Assembly: GCA_950295325.1 (NCBI GenBank)
Contig: OX485808.1
Location: 24,076,527-24,140,526, forward strand
DNA: 64,000 bases
Source: Polytrichum commune
Lineage: Eukaryota > Streptophyta > Polytrichopsida > Polytrichales > Polytrichaceae
Direction of reading: 5' to 3'
Shown here in pieces: positions 14,201-23,698 of the stretch. The position numbers and the translations under genes were made by a program. How positions within the stretch are numbered: the first letter of the stretch is position 1; the number at the start of each line of letters is the position of its first letter. Under the pieces are notes generated by a model. It made no database searches. It saw nothing but the letters and a program-made list of their open reading frames with translations, and was not told the origin of the DNA.

Positions 14201-17200
14201 TCGCTTCAAGCCCACTTTTGTAAGCTTTAATATCTAGGGTAAGCAATTCCTCGTGTTCCGTAAAATAGCCCAAGTAAAGAGTTGCTGCCGTCATCGCCTT
14301 TCTTATGGCTACCTACACCAGCAAGCATACACCTCAATACTGTATCTCAAAGTTCTCAAAATGTCAACAACTAGGCTTCAAGTAATTCTAGATTTATGCA
14401 TAAATTTTGGACATAGTAAAGTTGCATGCATGTGTTTTAATAAAAGAAATGAATAAACTATTCTTAGTTGTGCACTGCATCTCTTGTTATAGACATGTTG
14501 TAGTTGCACACACATTGTGTTATCTGTGAAAGAAATACACATCTATAGTGATTATTTGCCCACATTCCTAATCAAGGTATAAATGATTAAATTTTAACAA
14601 TATTCTTTGAAATTATTTCCCCAAATAATGTGCATGTCTTGACAGGCTAGAAAAAAGTCTTGGATACATTATTATTTTTGAACAAGTCTTTTGTCCATAT
14701 TTACTTAAAACCTAGTTCATTGACATTTAAAGATATCATTTAGAGATTACCTAGTATTATAGCACCCAGACATCATTCCCAACATCATGATCCTTTAATC
14801 CTATAATTCAATTAAGTACTAATTTGAAGTGGGCAACCGAATTTGATATAGATAAGGACAGCCTGAGAGGCCATCAACCAATGGAACTGAACTGATGAAA
14901 TATTTCAAAAGTACAACCCAGATCAAACACCCAAAGACCTCCGCATGCAAAGACTCAAATCCCCAACTTTAATGACTTGGCTTGTTGAAGAAATTTTTTC
15001 CAGCATGCAACTGTTTGAATTTTTCACCTGGAAACTTAAGTTTCTGTGGTACCCATAAATATCCAGATAAATACAAATCATGCAGGAGCCAAAGACTGCT
15101 ATCAAGCTAGCAGTACTCCCCATACATGAAGTTCGAAACAATCGAATCATTTACATGTCAGGTATTAATGACAGCATTTAGGGACTGGTGGAATAATGTA
15201 GACTTTGGAGGTATGTGGGAAAGGTCCAGCCTTTTGCATTTGTCTCGAAGACTGGAATTTGTTAACTTCAGTTGGTTTTTCAAACTTTGTGTGTGAGGGT
15301 CTGGAATAAAGACAGAGAACCTCCACTCGTGATTTGAGTTTCTCCACCAGTGGCTCGTTTAGTTGAACAGCTCCTACCAAAGGAATTTTACTCCATTTCA
15401 GTTTATCCATTATAGATGCCTCCACCTGCGGGATATTCTGAAGAACGGTGACACAATGGTCAATTGCCTTTTTTGTCACCTCCTCAAACCTGCTGATCAC
15501 TGTGTTGTAGTCAAACACTGCATTTTCAGCTGTTACAACCTCCAGGGCAAACAGAGGTGGTTTTCTGATCATCTGCAAAATCCTCACATCAGTCAGGCCA
15601 CCCCTTTCACAAAATCTCACACTAAGGTAAGCAGGCCTTTTCAAAAATTCTGTTACTTACCTTTGACGAACACCGATATTTGAGTGGTGTGATTAGAAGT
15701 GGATCCAGAGAACGGAGACCATGAAGAGACGTGTTTAAAGGAAATTGGATTATGTGCTCAACATTTGGTAACTACTGTAACTTCATTAGTCAGCACAATT
15801 AAGAGGACCTCTATGATCATTGAAGAAACAGAACCTTCAGTCTATAGTGAATAGGATTTTCATAGGAACTCTGAAAATTATGAGAAAAATGGCTACGGCC
15901 TCGATTTGGATTTCTCGTACTATTTGTGTGTTTAATATCTTAAGAGAAGTGTCTGTTTTAGGCCCAGTTACCTTACCCAGTGAGAGACAAGCAATCTCTC
16001 TCTCTCTTTCCATATATGTATATATAAGATATTTTGGATGACATAGTTTTCTCATACATGATGTTGTGGTGAATTTTGAAGGCTAGGATCATCCCCAGAT
16101 GCAAATATCAAAGCCACCCAGGTTTAAGGTAACCTTTCATATACACCTAACATGGAGAGGTAAATTGAAATTTCAGTATTTCTTTTACCTTTGTTATTAG
16201 GGTTATTCTTTTAACTCAATGGGATTTTTCGTAAAGGATTTGGTCCTTTACAATTTTCCATTGGTTGTTTTGCATACAATTGTCAGTAATTTATTTCTAC
16301 TTGTGGTGCATGCTCAGAGATAGTGTTTGAATTTCAATGAAGAGCAACCTATTTCGGTTGAATGAAGCCAAACTCTTTAGAGCAACCCGTGGCATGCCAA
16401 AATGAGTTTCACCCTCAGCAGACTCGTAAAGAATGTTCTTCGTTCAAACCTCCACACTACCTCCAAGCATGAACCGGAAGAAAAATAACTTCTCAAATAT
16501 GGAAGGTGGTGCATGCAAAACAACCCAGTCACACAACAAAAGTCGAGCTGAATTGGAGGATAACTCTATTGTCTCACATATAAGAATTGTCCAAGGCTTC
16601 CTTGTCCCCTGATAATAGACCGCATGACTAGGTATTCTACAAAGAAATAATCTACGCATAGAATTTCGAGGTTTTTGTGGTAAGATAGTCTTACAGCTGC
16701 AAAGTCATTTATGGGCCACTCAGTGGAGACGTCATTGATGGACTTCAATTCGACCCGTGCGGCACCAATGTGTCTCTCAATGAAGTTGGTATACTTGATG
16801 AGCATATGCTCTGTCAAAAAACGCAGTGAATCTTCCATCATGTATCGCACCATAGTGAGATATCTTTTCATTTTGCTGAAATTGTATGCATCCAAATTAG
16901 TCTCCTTCAGGTTGAACCACCCCTTGCCTACATCTTTGAAGGAAGATTTTATTATTTGCTTGATCAGCAACGTCCAGCTGTTGAAAACCCATCAAATCCC
17001 AGAAAACATATCATCTCCTGTTTGCATTCCAATAGAGTCAAAGAGAGATTGTACAATACAAGCTTCTATCTCAGCCTTAAGAGGGGATTTGCTCAACTCA
17101 AGTTTAAACTGTGGAAGACATTACAGTTATCCTTTCACTCAATGGGATTTTTAGCTGGAAGTTAGTCCCCTTTGATTTCCCGTTGGTTGTTTGGCATACA

Positions 17201-20200
17201 AAAACAAAACCTCTTTGCACTCGTGCTGCATGTTGGAGGTGGCGTTTGAGATTGAAAGACGAGCAACCTATTTTGGTTCATTGAGGGCCAAACTCATTCT
17301 AACACTTCTTGGCATGCCAAAACGACTTTGACCTTCAGGGAACCAATATAGAATGATCTTTTTCAAGCCTTCACACTAACCCCAAGCATGCACCGAAAAG
17401 CTTACCAGATATGGAAGGTGTTGTATGCAAAACAACCAACTCGCAACCAGAAGGTTTATGCTCGGTCGTGCTGTGGAGATTTGAATCAAGAACGTTCTAT
17501 ATGAAGGTGGAAAATAAGGCATGCCAAGAGGTGCTAAAATGAGTTTGGCCTGGATGAACCGAAATAAGTTGCTCTTCAGTCAAATTCAAACACTACCTCC
17601 GACCAAGCACGGCAAGTGGAAAGAAATTTTTGCTTTCTATCGAAACCAACCAATGGAAATCGTATGGGACCGACTCCCAACGAAAAGTCCCATCGAGTTA
17701 AAGGGTAAGTCTATTGAGGTTTTTGAAATACATGATCCTCAGGCACATATCAAAAGCCACCAATCGATTTGTGACAAGAGTTTTAAGTAAGCATCACCTC
17801 TCTCTCAGGTGAGAAGCCCCCTGGTCAGAGAACTGAGTCTGCATTTGGTCAAATTCCTCGAGCTTCAAGCTCTTTGTATAATGAGTTTGTAAAATCGCCA
17901 ATTTCAAAATCTTGTCACACTCAGCCCTCACTCTGCACGTAGCCCTGATAACTTCCGGCCTGGTGAGACAAGAAGTGAAAAAAAACTCGTTTTCCTTCTC
18001 TTCATATTCATAGTCTGGAACAGGTATTGTGCCATTCCTGCCAAATCCAACCAGGATCAAATTTCATTGTCCGTCAATCATGTCCATACATTCATTGATT
18101 TTATCCTTAAAGTCTTTCAAAAACTCGATTTGATACAAAGTTTCGCCTGACTTTTGACAATTTAAAATGTTGAAGGAGTGTTCAAGTGGTGTCGGAACCC
18201 CTAAATTTGGTGAAATGCAGGGGAGGCGTTTGAATATGGCCAAAGGACAGCTATAATGGCAAACTTTTGAGTTTCATGGCAAACTTTTGAAGGCACCTAA
18301 TGGTGCTCTTGAAAGTTTGACAAGGAATTCATTTTTATATAGCTGTTTCTTGGCTAAAGTCAAAACACCTTCACTCAATTCACCAAAATTGGGGATTGTG
18401 ACACCACTTGAACGCTCCTTCAACATTTTAAATTGTCAAAAGGCGGTTGAAACTTTGTACCAAAACAAGTTTTTGAAAGACTTAAAGGATAACTCTAATG
18501 TCAGGAAACATAATTATTAATCAGGAAACATAATTTTGTTAGAGTTGCTGGCCTTCACTTAGTTTCTAAGAGACTGAATCAAGACTGAATAAAGCTTGAG
18601 TCCTCCATGCAGCTTCATTGATGGCATGACCTTCTACCAGCTACGACTACATGAAATTTATTCTAAATATTCTCTTCAAGATATATACACCTCAAATTGA
18701 AGACTATCAGATAACATAATCTAAGTATTAACTGGAAAATTTGTAAACGACATGAACACATTTGAGGGAAGTGTCCACAAGCATCCAAAACCTTAAATGT
18801 ACTCCAAACACATTAAATTTAATTTGCAAGGAATGTACCGTGGTACCGGTGGCCTCGAATTATCAACAGGAAGCGGTTCAACTAAGTCCACAGTAAACTC
18901 TTGTGTTGGTGACGACTGACGCTTGAGGCTTTCATCAAACACAAGCTTGTTCATCATATGGGCATAGTCCATATTAGCTTCTGCCAAAAGCTTTGACACA
19001 TCCTCATTCCGCTCTCTCATTGCTTTTGAGTTGTAAACAATGTCTTTTATCCGCTTTATCTGTTCAACGGTGAGCGTTGGGATATCCTCTACAGGCATAC
19101 TCTCCACATACAGTTTATACCTCTGCATCCAAGATAAAAACAAAAGGAGCAACAAAACACAGGGATTCAGTTGAAATTTTCTTTCACTTGTATTCTGCAT
19201 CCAGATGTGGAATTTACAACCATGGGGTGTGTTGCAAAAAAAACTCACCAGCTTCACTTTCTGCGTAGCACGAGCTTTCACTGCGTGAACAAATCGCTGC
19301 AAAAAGCGGAATGGATCCTCAGCCTGAAAGAACACTAAAATCCTGCACCCTCCTTTGGTCACACACAATGACAAAATCAGTGTCAGGTTTTTTGGTGTAG
19401 CACTATCAGAGCATCCTGCTTATTTTTCAGAGGTTCCCAATGAAATTTCCTTTGATTATGTTACAATCCAATGGCAAACAGGTTAACTTGTAGACAATTC
19501 TCAAAGGTCAGTGAGCATGGGAAAATATATATATAAGGACCACTTTCACGTTGTGGTCAAGGGCCATGACGATGAAATTGTGAGGGCCCTTGAAACTCAC
19601 CCAAAGGCCGTACCATGGAAATTTAATATTGGAATTTTTGCGGTCCTGGGCCTTTAAGTGTAGTGTAAAGACATACTCGACCTAGCTCTCAACCGAATGC
19701 TATCTTATCACCATCCTATTCCTGTGGCCCTTCTACACCATAAGGTAAAATGAATCGAGGGTTATGATGGGATTATGAAGTGTCATGGTCTCCTGGTTGT
19801 GTGCTACTTAGTCCCACCTCTGTGAGGTGGGTTTGACGCAAAATCTGGTAGACCAAGATACATTATTCATTGCATGCCAAGTAGTACTCCTTGTAGGTTT
19901 GATCATGCATTCAAACTTCCTAAGTCCCTCAGGCCCTCCAGCTCTAGGGTAAAGTGAAGTGGGACAATCTCGGCATTTTCCACTAATGAGAAGAATTTAG
20001 AATTCAGTGGTCAAGAGCCCTCAAGCTCTATGAGAGACTCAACTCAACCCAATGCCTAATAAAAGATACAACATATCTTTAGGTATCCTCCAATATTAAT
20101 GTAGAAGATGAAAGCATACTCAACAAGAAGATAATTGCAACAAAAGAAAATCAGTAAGTCAAGAGTATTGCCTTGGTAACCACGTAAATTGTCCAGTGTC

Positions 20201-21449
20201 ACTCCACTGCACGAAATACGTGTTGCTTTCTTCAAAGTAATCAGTGACGGTTACCGGCTTCCACTCGGTTGTAGAGTTGGATCTTGTGAAGGCTGCTTGT
20301 GCAGGAACTGGAGTAACCTTGTCAATCCTGGTGTTCAGTTGGGGGGGAAATGAGGAGCAACACCACAGAGCTTGTAAGTGGAAAATAAATAAACGAAAAG
20401 AAGAAAGATTTTGTTGCACTCTGAGCTTCAACACTGCCCAGAAACATTTTCCAGGTCAAGAGAAACTGCTTTGACGTGACAAATCAGGACACAGCAAACA
20501 CCAAAGAGGAAGTAATACCAGAATTTTTAAGTGGGATGATTATATTATTATAATTATTAAAAATAAAAACGCATTTTGATGCACTCTGAACTCCAACACT
20601 AGGTACCCGAAAACATTTACGAGGTCAAGAGAAACTTCTTTGACGTGATAGATCAGGACACAGCAAACATGAAAGTTTCGAAAGAGAAATCTCAACTAGA
20701 ACATGCCACTACTTCTTTAGTGATATTATGAACCTCAAAACGGAGCCTGACCTTTTCAGAGCAGAAAGCAAACATTTTGGTATTGGGGAAAAGTACCACT
20801 GAGATGGGAGTCGTGTCTCAAAGGTTATATCGTCAAACAGGTGAAGTGGCAGTTCCCCTTTTTCTCCACAAACGATCAAATTGTCACAATCTATTCCTTC
20901 CTTTTTGAGCAGCTCAGGTATGTTTTGCAGGGAATAGTATCGTTTTAATCTGTCAAACAGAGTTGAACGCAACTAGGTTCATATGAACTCATAGGAAACC
21001 TCATAATTTACAAGGCATCGTACCTTCAGTAGATAGTTCGGAAAGAGTCCTTCACAAGAAACAAGTTGTCCAATGCGATCGAACAGAAATCAAATACAAC
21101 TTCAGGAGACTAAAATATTGTACAACTTTCTACCACGCGGAGAAAATTAGAGAAAATTTAACAGACCTCTCGACGGCAACGTCTCTGGTCATATCACCAG
21201 ATTTTACAATAAACGGAACCATCACCATTGGATCCAAGACACTTCCCAAAGTCTGTGTACAGAAACAAGCAAAGGACTTGTTTAGTTGTCAATTTACAAG
21301 CTTCAATGCAGGTAGATCCTGTAGAATTTCCAATTAGAGTTCTTGCGAGAAAATCATGTTGAAATAGATCATGAACTGATGACTGGCAGTGGAATTTATT
21401 ACCTGTGAATTGGAGCCACTTGCTTCATCTTCTTTCTTCTTCTGATCCT
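492..21449 (-). CDS. Axonemal inner-arm dynein heavy chain, monomeric type (3' end outside window)
   Basis: ATP-driven motor subunit of an axonemal inner dynein arm, acting in the flagellum of motile sperm. Exons read from the N-terminal tail (near 21.4 kb) through linker, AAA1 and AAA2; AAA3 to AAA6, stalk and C-terminus lie beyond base 1. The AAA1 Walker A (GPAGTGKT), AAA1 Walker B (CFDEFNR), AAA2 P-loop (GPTGGGKT) and AAA2 Walker-B region ([14 protein letters not shown]) are all present. Stem motifs such as [24 protein letters not shown] and [10 protein letters not shown] are those of the DNAH1/3/7/12 single-headed class rather than outer-arm or cytoplasmic dyneins; this assignment rests on remembered family sequences. 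Introns are large because many hold repeats. Oddities are a GC-AG intron, one doubtful junction with an in-frame TGA, and unresolved 5' exons. The orthology group within the class is not settled. Confidence 0.9.
997..1343. mobile_element. Family A foldback element, copy 1 (dynein intron)
   Basis: Type description of family A: 300-380 bp, with both ends reading GTTATCCTTTAACTCAATGG inward. The two halves are imperfect complements along nearly their whole length, around a centre near TTGGCATGCCAA. Blocks such as GCATGCTTGGAGGTAGTGT on the left reappear inverted on the right. There is no coding capacity, so it looks like a non-autonomous MITE or foldback. This copy has a degenerate right end. 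Confidence 0.8.
3353..3669 (+). repeat. Dispersed repeat family B, copy 1
   Basis: About 320 bp, starting GGTAAGTGGGCCT and ending CACTCAAATA, with inner blocks CTGCACCCACTTCT, TTAGTGCAAGATGATT, CATTAAATGGTCATATAGGT and TGAGCATGTAGTCCAATCTC. There are no evident inverted ends or coding capacity. This copy is in a dynein intron. Confidence 0.8.
5326..5740. mobile_element. Inverted-repeat element with TATTTAGTGTCAC ends (dynein intron)
   Basis: Left end GGTATTTAGTGTCACC; right end, inverted, GGTATTTAGAGTGACA, with internal repeats of the AGTGTCAT type. It resembles in its ends the shorter elements near 37.2 and 44.5 kb. Confidence 0.55.
6552..11821 (-). CDS. Dynein exons encoding linker and upper stem
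   Basis: Exons in transcript order: 11468-11821 ([23 protein letters not shown]), about 11000-11302 ([21 protein letters not shown]), 9828-10217 ([31 protein letters not shown]), 8925-9152 ([30 protein letters not shown]), 8203-8295 ([11 protein letters not shown], an exon too short to stand out as an ORF), 7222-7383 ([23 protein letters not shown]) and 6552-6683 ([15 protein letters not shown]). The order matches the linker of single-headed axonemal dyneins. The 3' end of the 11.0-kb exon is uncertain: GTAAGC near 11000 is one donor candidate but adds about eight residues relative to family memory. Most introns here carry family A or family B repeats. Confidence 0.88.
6755..7102. mobile_element. 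Family A foldback, copy 2 (dynein intron)
   Basis: Left end diverged (TTATCCTCTCACGGG) but right end intact (GAGTTAAAAGATAAC). It lies between the 6.55-kb and 7.22-kb dynein exons, within about 120 bases of the latter. Confidence 0.8.
7771..8094 (+). repeat. Dispersed repeat family B, copy 2
   Basis: Plus orientation, in the dynein intron between the 7.2-kb and 8.2-kb exons; it ends CCACTTAAATATA. Confidence 0.8.
9439..9796. mobile_element. Family A foldback, copy 3 (dynein intron)
   Basis: Both ends recognisable (GTTATTAACTCAACGG and TTGAGTTAAAGGATAAC). The right end stops only about 30 bases before the splice donor side of the 9828-10217 exon. Confidence 0.85.
10304..10959. mobile_element. 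Two family A foldbacks head to tail, copies 4 and 5 (dynein intron)
   Basis: A first copy (10304 to about 10597) has a left end, GTTATCCTCTAACTCAACATG, but loses its right arm where a second complete copy (about 10598-10959) begins with ATCCTTTAACTCAATGG. The arrangement suggests insertion into, or recombination between, copies. Confidence 0.8.
12011..12338. mobile_element. Family A foldback, copy 6 (dynein intron)
   Basis: The left arm retains the TCCTATGATTTTCCATTGGT segment that other copies show only in the right arm, supporting a fully palindromic ancestor. Confidence 0.82.
12400..16977 (-). CDS. Dynein exons encoding middle of the tail
   Basis: Exons in transcript order: 16695-16977 ([26 protein letters not shown]), about 15325-15572 ([37 protein letters not shown]), 14128-14312 ([19 protein letters not shown], with coiled-coil-like charged repeats), 13317-13411 ([17 protein letters not shown]), 12867-13051 ([20 protein letters not shown]) and 12400-12645 ([23 protein letters not shown]). 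GKGWFN and the following ETN are conserved in single-headed axonemal dyneins. Exon ends show GT/AG. The 3' end of the 15.4-kb exon and the link between 15.3 and 14.3 kb are unresolved, so one more exon may be missing. Confidence 0.82.
13668..13996 (-). repeat. Dispersed repeat family B, copy 3
   Basis: Inverted orientation: begins TATTTGAGTGGTGTG and ends AGGCCCACTTACCTT. In a dynein intron. Confidence 0.8.
15676..15975 (-). repeat. Dispersed repeat family B, copy 4
   Basis: Inverted orientation, immediately upstream of the 15.4-kb dynein exon; it ends GGCCCAGTTACCTTA. Confidence 0.8.
16202..16564. mobile_element. Family A foldback, copy 7 (dynein intron)
   Basis: Ends GTTATTCTTTTAACTCAATG and TGAATTGGAGGATAAC. 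It lies between the 15.4-kb and 16.7-kb dynein exons. Confidence 0.8.
17126..17708. mobile_element. Family A foldback, copy 8, composite (dynein intron)
   Basis: About 580 bp: a left end GTTATCCTTTCACTCAATGG, an apparent internal junction near 17455-17465, then a second partial right half ending CATCGAGTTAAAGGGTAAG. Probably one copy fused to part of another. Confidence 0.75.
17798..21449 (-). CDS. Dynein exons encoding N-terminal tail
   Basis: Exons in transcript order: 21403-21449 (lysine-rich [16 protein letters not shown]), 21167-21252 ([19 protein letters not shown]), 20797-20949 ([31 protein letters not shown]), 20172-20327 ([20 protein letters not shown], ending WLPR), 19249-19342 ([20 protein letters not shown]), 18839-19122 ([16 protein letters not shown], ending RPPVPR) and 17798-18037 ([19 protein letters not shown]). 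Junction codons close in frame, for example GAG AG plus A TTA between 21167 and 20949 and CCA CG plus G AAT between 18839 and 18037. The stretch resembles the N-terminal part of DNAH1-like proteins. Exons upstream of 21449 were not identified. Confidence 0.8.
18101..18492. mobile_element. Second foldback family with family-A-like termini (dynein intron)
   Basis: Left end TTATCCTTAAAGTCTTTCAA; right end, inverted, TTATCCTTTAAGTCTTTCAA. Inverted arms of about 150 bases also share TTTTGACAATTTAAAATGTT and GTTCAAGTGGTGTC. The outermost TTATCCTTTAA equals that of family A, while the interior is unrelated, suggesting use of the same transposase. Confidence 0.8.
19536..20050. mobile_element. Inverted-repeat element related to the 26.1-kb element (dynein intron)
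   Basis: Begins GGACCACTTTCACGTTGTGG, and shares CTCAACCGAATGCTAT and GGCCCTTCTACACCATAA with 26.1-26.5 kb in the opposite orientation. The right end is approximate. Confidence 0.6.
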
Positions 21450-23395
21450 CTGAATAATTTTGAAAAAATTTGAGGGATTCAGAATAACAGTGCAAACAGG
21501 GGTTTGGGCAACAACGCAGGTGACAACACCATCCAGAACAGTATTGGTTTCTTTCATGCTTGTGAACTGAAACAACTAGTGATTCTACAGTCTCGAGTTC
21601 AAATTTATTTGCACCAACCCTACTGTTTACTTAGTTTCAGTTCATGTTTTTACACTGTTGCCAAGAAATTGCCACACACACTTACTAGAGACAAGCATCT
21701 TACCCATTTTTTCTGGATGATCAATACTCTTTGATATGCACACTTAGATATCAGGCTTCGTCTCGATGATCTCGGTGTAAATCGAATCCACCAACACAAT
21801 TCCACAAACTTCACAGACAAAAATAACCATCCATGAAAGGAAAACCGGTTGCACAGACTTCAGCTGGCAAAAACAACCTTCTGTGCACCTTGGTGGTTCG
21901 CATGTATCGTTCTGCAGATTATGACTGCAGAACCCAAGACAATCCTGAATTTCAAGGCAACCATAGAAAGCTTTTGTCAATGATGACGAAGCAATAATCA
22001 GTTGCACTCATTAGATATTCCAATCTCGGCCTATGTCTCCTACACTTTGTGTACTCTCCACATGCTTTTTGGGGCTACGTAATTGGTTCACTTTACAAGA
22101 CGGAACACACAATCCTGTACAAAGAATGCAGAAAGAACTATCCTACAGAAGAAGAAAAAAATTGGCCATCCGAAGTTTTCTACATAGGTTTGAAGCTCTT
22201 ATAATCACAATCGTAACAAAGAGGATGTGAGAAACCTACCACACAAGCATCCTTGCATGGAAAAAGGTGAGCTATCACTTGCAACAACTCAGATTAAGCA
22301 ACATGACGCTCCCAGTGGTCCATGTGACCAGACGGAAAAAGCTTTGAATTCATCTAAAATTGCTGGGGATGGTGAGAGTTGGTAGCCTCAAGAAACTTCT
22401 CATCACAATTTTTACAGTGAGATGGAGCATGAAGAGAACAAATTAGGGCTGATGATGTAAATGACCTAGGTGCTGTCAAAGTTTCTTGACTAGCTGTAAA
22501 CTTATTGAACAGACTGATAATAAGAATTATGTAGAAAATCATTGCAGCCTTTGCGACATAAATGATCAGAAGAAGTTCCTTCACCGGAAAAATGAAGAAA
22601 CCTCTATTTTTCCTCTTTGACCTCCACATTGAAACCTTGCCATTCAATGAACTTGCCTTTATCAAGAAGCACCCCAAAGTCCAGTGACATTCATGCAGAG
22701 TTTTCCTTTCTACCAAGACTTCCAATCCCAAATACTTTTTAGCCAGTTCTTTTTTAGTCGTGGAGGGTGATGTTACCTACGGCTTTGCAAAGTGGCATAG
22801 ATGCATTGCACAGCAAAAACGTGATGGGTCTTCACTCTATCAAAGTTTTCACCAAAAAAGCCTTTGTATGCTGAAGAAACAGAAAAGATGTAGCCTCAAC
22901 TGTAAAACCTATTTGATTTCAAATATGAACAAATTTGCAATGGAGGAAAGCAATAAATCTGCCGTCTTTCATCAAAAAATATCGCATAGGAAATAATTTC
23001 CCCTGGCGCCTTAATCCTCAGAATTTTGGCTTGAGATTTTGGCTTATCTGAACAAAATTGCAATGAAGAATAGAAATGGACAGCACATAATTCTGCCATC
23101 TTTCGTCAATAAATTCTCACAGTAAACACATAGAGAGCATTTCCAACTACGGTTCCGATTGTAACTACAAGTTCAAATTGTTTGGCTACTACTCCATAAA
23201 TAATGTTTTTGCCTTGGCGCTTTAATAATCCTCACCATCATTTTGGGATAAGATCATCCAACCTCCAATTCCAGCATGACTAACCCTATCATGTGCATTC
23301 TTCACAGACAATGATAACTTACATCTCAGAGATGCAGCAAGACTTAAATTCCTTTTGTGTCAAGGAAATTCTTCAAGTTTCTCACCCGCCAATTT
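21450..23395. other. Probable 5' introns or UTR of the dynein gene
   Basis: No exon could be assigned. Minus-strand open frames at 21744-22007 (Cys-rich) and 22354-22731 have no recognisable domain or clear splice framing. Confidence 0.35.
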
Positions 23396-23570
23396 CAGGT
23401 GGCTCCATAATTCTCTCGATCTCCGCCGCTTGCCGGCAGAATGAGAGCCGCGACCAGACGCCGGTTGACGCCCTATAACGATTCTCATCCACATATGGAT
23501 GGTACCGTTCGTCCCAATCCATCTTCTTACAAACCCAAAAACCCATAACTCCTTCAATGAACCATTGCAT
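23396..23570 (-). CDS. Candidate first exon of a minus-strand gene, possibly the dynein gene
   Basis: An ATG at 23570 opens 58 codons (starting MQWFIEGVMGFWVCKK, ending IERIMEPPEIG) that run into a strong donor, GCGG followed by GTGAGA at 23391-23395. The peptide is mostly charged and polar and carries no motif I recognise. The next recognisable minus-strand coding exon is the dynein exon at 21449, so this may be its 5' exon, but the linking exons in 21.45-23.39 kb are not seen. It could equally belong to a small unrelated gene. Confidence 0.4.
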
Positions 23571-23698
23571 GGTGTGCTACTTAAGTTAAGCTAACTCCTA
23601 AGTTACTTCCATTTGGTTGAAGAGCAGATCGTTCCGAGTCGAATTTCTCAATCTAACTTAAGCGAGGGAAAAAGTTTGAACAGATTCTGGAAAGTGGT
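23571..23698. promoter_or_regulatory. Probable bidirectional promoter region
   Basis: Only 128 bases separate the candidate minus-strand start at 23570 from the plus-strand JmjC start at 23699. If both starts are right, the 5' UTRs and core promoters must share or overlap this interval. No clear TATA box was found. The inference depends on the uncertain minus-strand exon. Confidence 0.35.

Noticed and set aside
21744-22007. Cys-rich minus-strand ORF (87 codons), considered as a small secreted peptide or a dynein exon
   Set aside because: Cys spacing fits no family I recognise, there is no signal peptide, and no convincing splice link to the dynein exons.
22354-22731. 125-codon minus-strand ORF with a hydrophobic stretch
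   Set aside because: No domain, no splice framing, and it lies in probable intron sequence; a chance frame is more likely.
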